The notes under the pieces are model-generated. The model made no database searches. It had not been told where the DNA came from and was given only the letters and a program-made list of their open reading frames with translations. This document shows, one piece after another, positions 63,994 to 64,000 of a DNA stretch of 64,000 nucleotides. The DNA is from Rhodococcoides fascians A44A. GTDB taxonomy: Bacteria; Actinomycetota; Actinomycetes; Mycobacteriales; Mycobacteriaceae. Location: NCBI RefSeq assembly GCF_000760735.1, contig NZ_JMEX01000008.1, positions 3,001,790-3,065,789 on the forward strand, read 5' to 3'. A program made the translations under genes and the position numbers. How positions within the stretch are numbered: position 1 is the first letter of the stretch; the number at the start of each line of letters is the position of its first letter.

Positions 63994-64000
63994 AGAGTAC

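Noticed and set aside
1..64000. CRISPR array or insertion sequence
   Set aside because: No regularly spaced direct repeats of 25-40 bp and no recognisable transposase; the repeats seen are paired palindromes or in-gene tandem repeats.

Overview
The window is a high-GC actinobacterial chromosome segment, most likely from Rhodococcus/Rhodococcoides (order Mycobacteriales). Reasons: GTG, TTG and overlapping start codons are common; there is a fused ECF transporter ATPase, a 13E12-type HNH gene behind a LexA box, a mycobacterial-type Zn-independent ribosomal protein cluster, and a block 34954-59010 that follows the Mycobacterium tuberculosis Rv0946c-Rv0959 order as I remember it (pgi, chorismate mutase, uvrD1, M23 peptidase, sucC-sucD, LLM oxidoreductase, 34-kDa-antigen-like protein, perM, purN, purH, MoxR-type ATPase, VWA protein). 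Genus is inferred; no rRNA is present.

Layout. 1-4547: end of a LytTR response regulator, then two sodium/solute symporters, each preceded by a small two-helix membrane protein. 4563-5758: an AbiEi/DUF559 gene between two identical palindromic repeats. 5849-12943: Rv0910-like SRPBCC protein, two tandem solute-binding/VWA proteins, an ECF transporter (EcfT plus a fused S-A-A protein) and a GNAT enzyme. 13023-17305: DEAD-box helicase, SOS-box-controlled HNH gene, pentapeptide-repeat protein, tRNA-Arg(CCT). 17563-25943: PucR regulator, acyl-ACP-desaturase-like protein without recognisable iron ligands, UspA, cupin, folA-thyA, Nei-type glycosylase, esterase, MOSC protein. 25947-32825: flavoprotein, SDR, DUF2630, acyltransferase-like and enoyl-CoA hydratase genes, TetR-aidB with a clear operator. 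32829-34942: two further AbiEi/DUF559 genes with palindromes.

34954-59010 is the conserved central-metabolism block. It is interrupted by a dimethylsulfone/sulfonate scavenging pair (DszC-like protein plus SfnG) and by a fourth AbiEi/DUF559 gene flanked by palindromes between purH and the MoxR ATPase. 59007-61038: DUF1707 protein, lipoprotein and AEC transporter. 61147-63933 is a divergent zinc-starvation regulon: rpmB2-rpmG2-rpsN2-rpsR2 on one side, mrf(CobW-like)-rpmE2-rpmF2 on the other, with two Zur-type boxes between.

The most unusual pattern is the AbiEi/DUF559 set. Three of four members form ~1.1-kb cassettes (palindrome-gene-palindrome). Both ends of a cassette carry the same palindrome, but the palindrome differs between cassettes. 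The downstream copy lies 0-7 nt from the stop codon and the upstream copy 47-102 nt before the start. The design recalls REP/RAYT elements, but with a Vsr-like PD-(D/E)XK protein in place of an HUH transposase.
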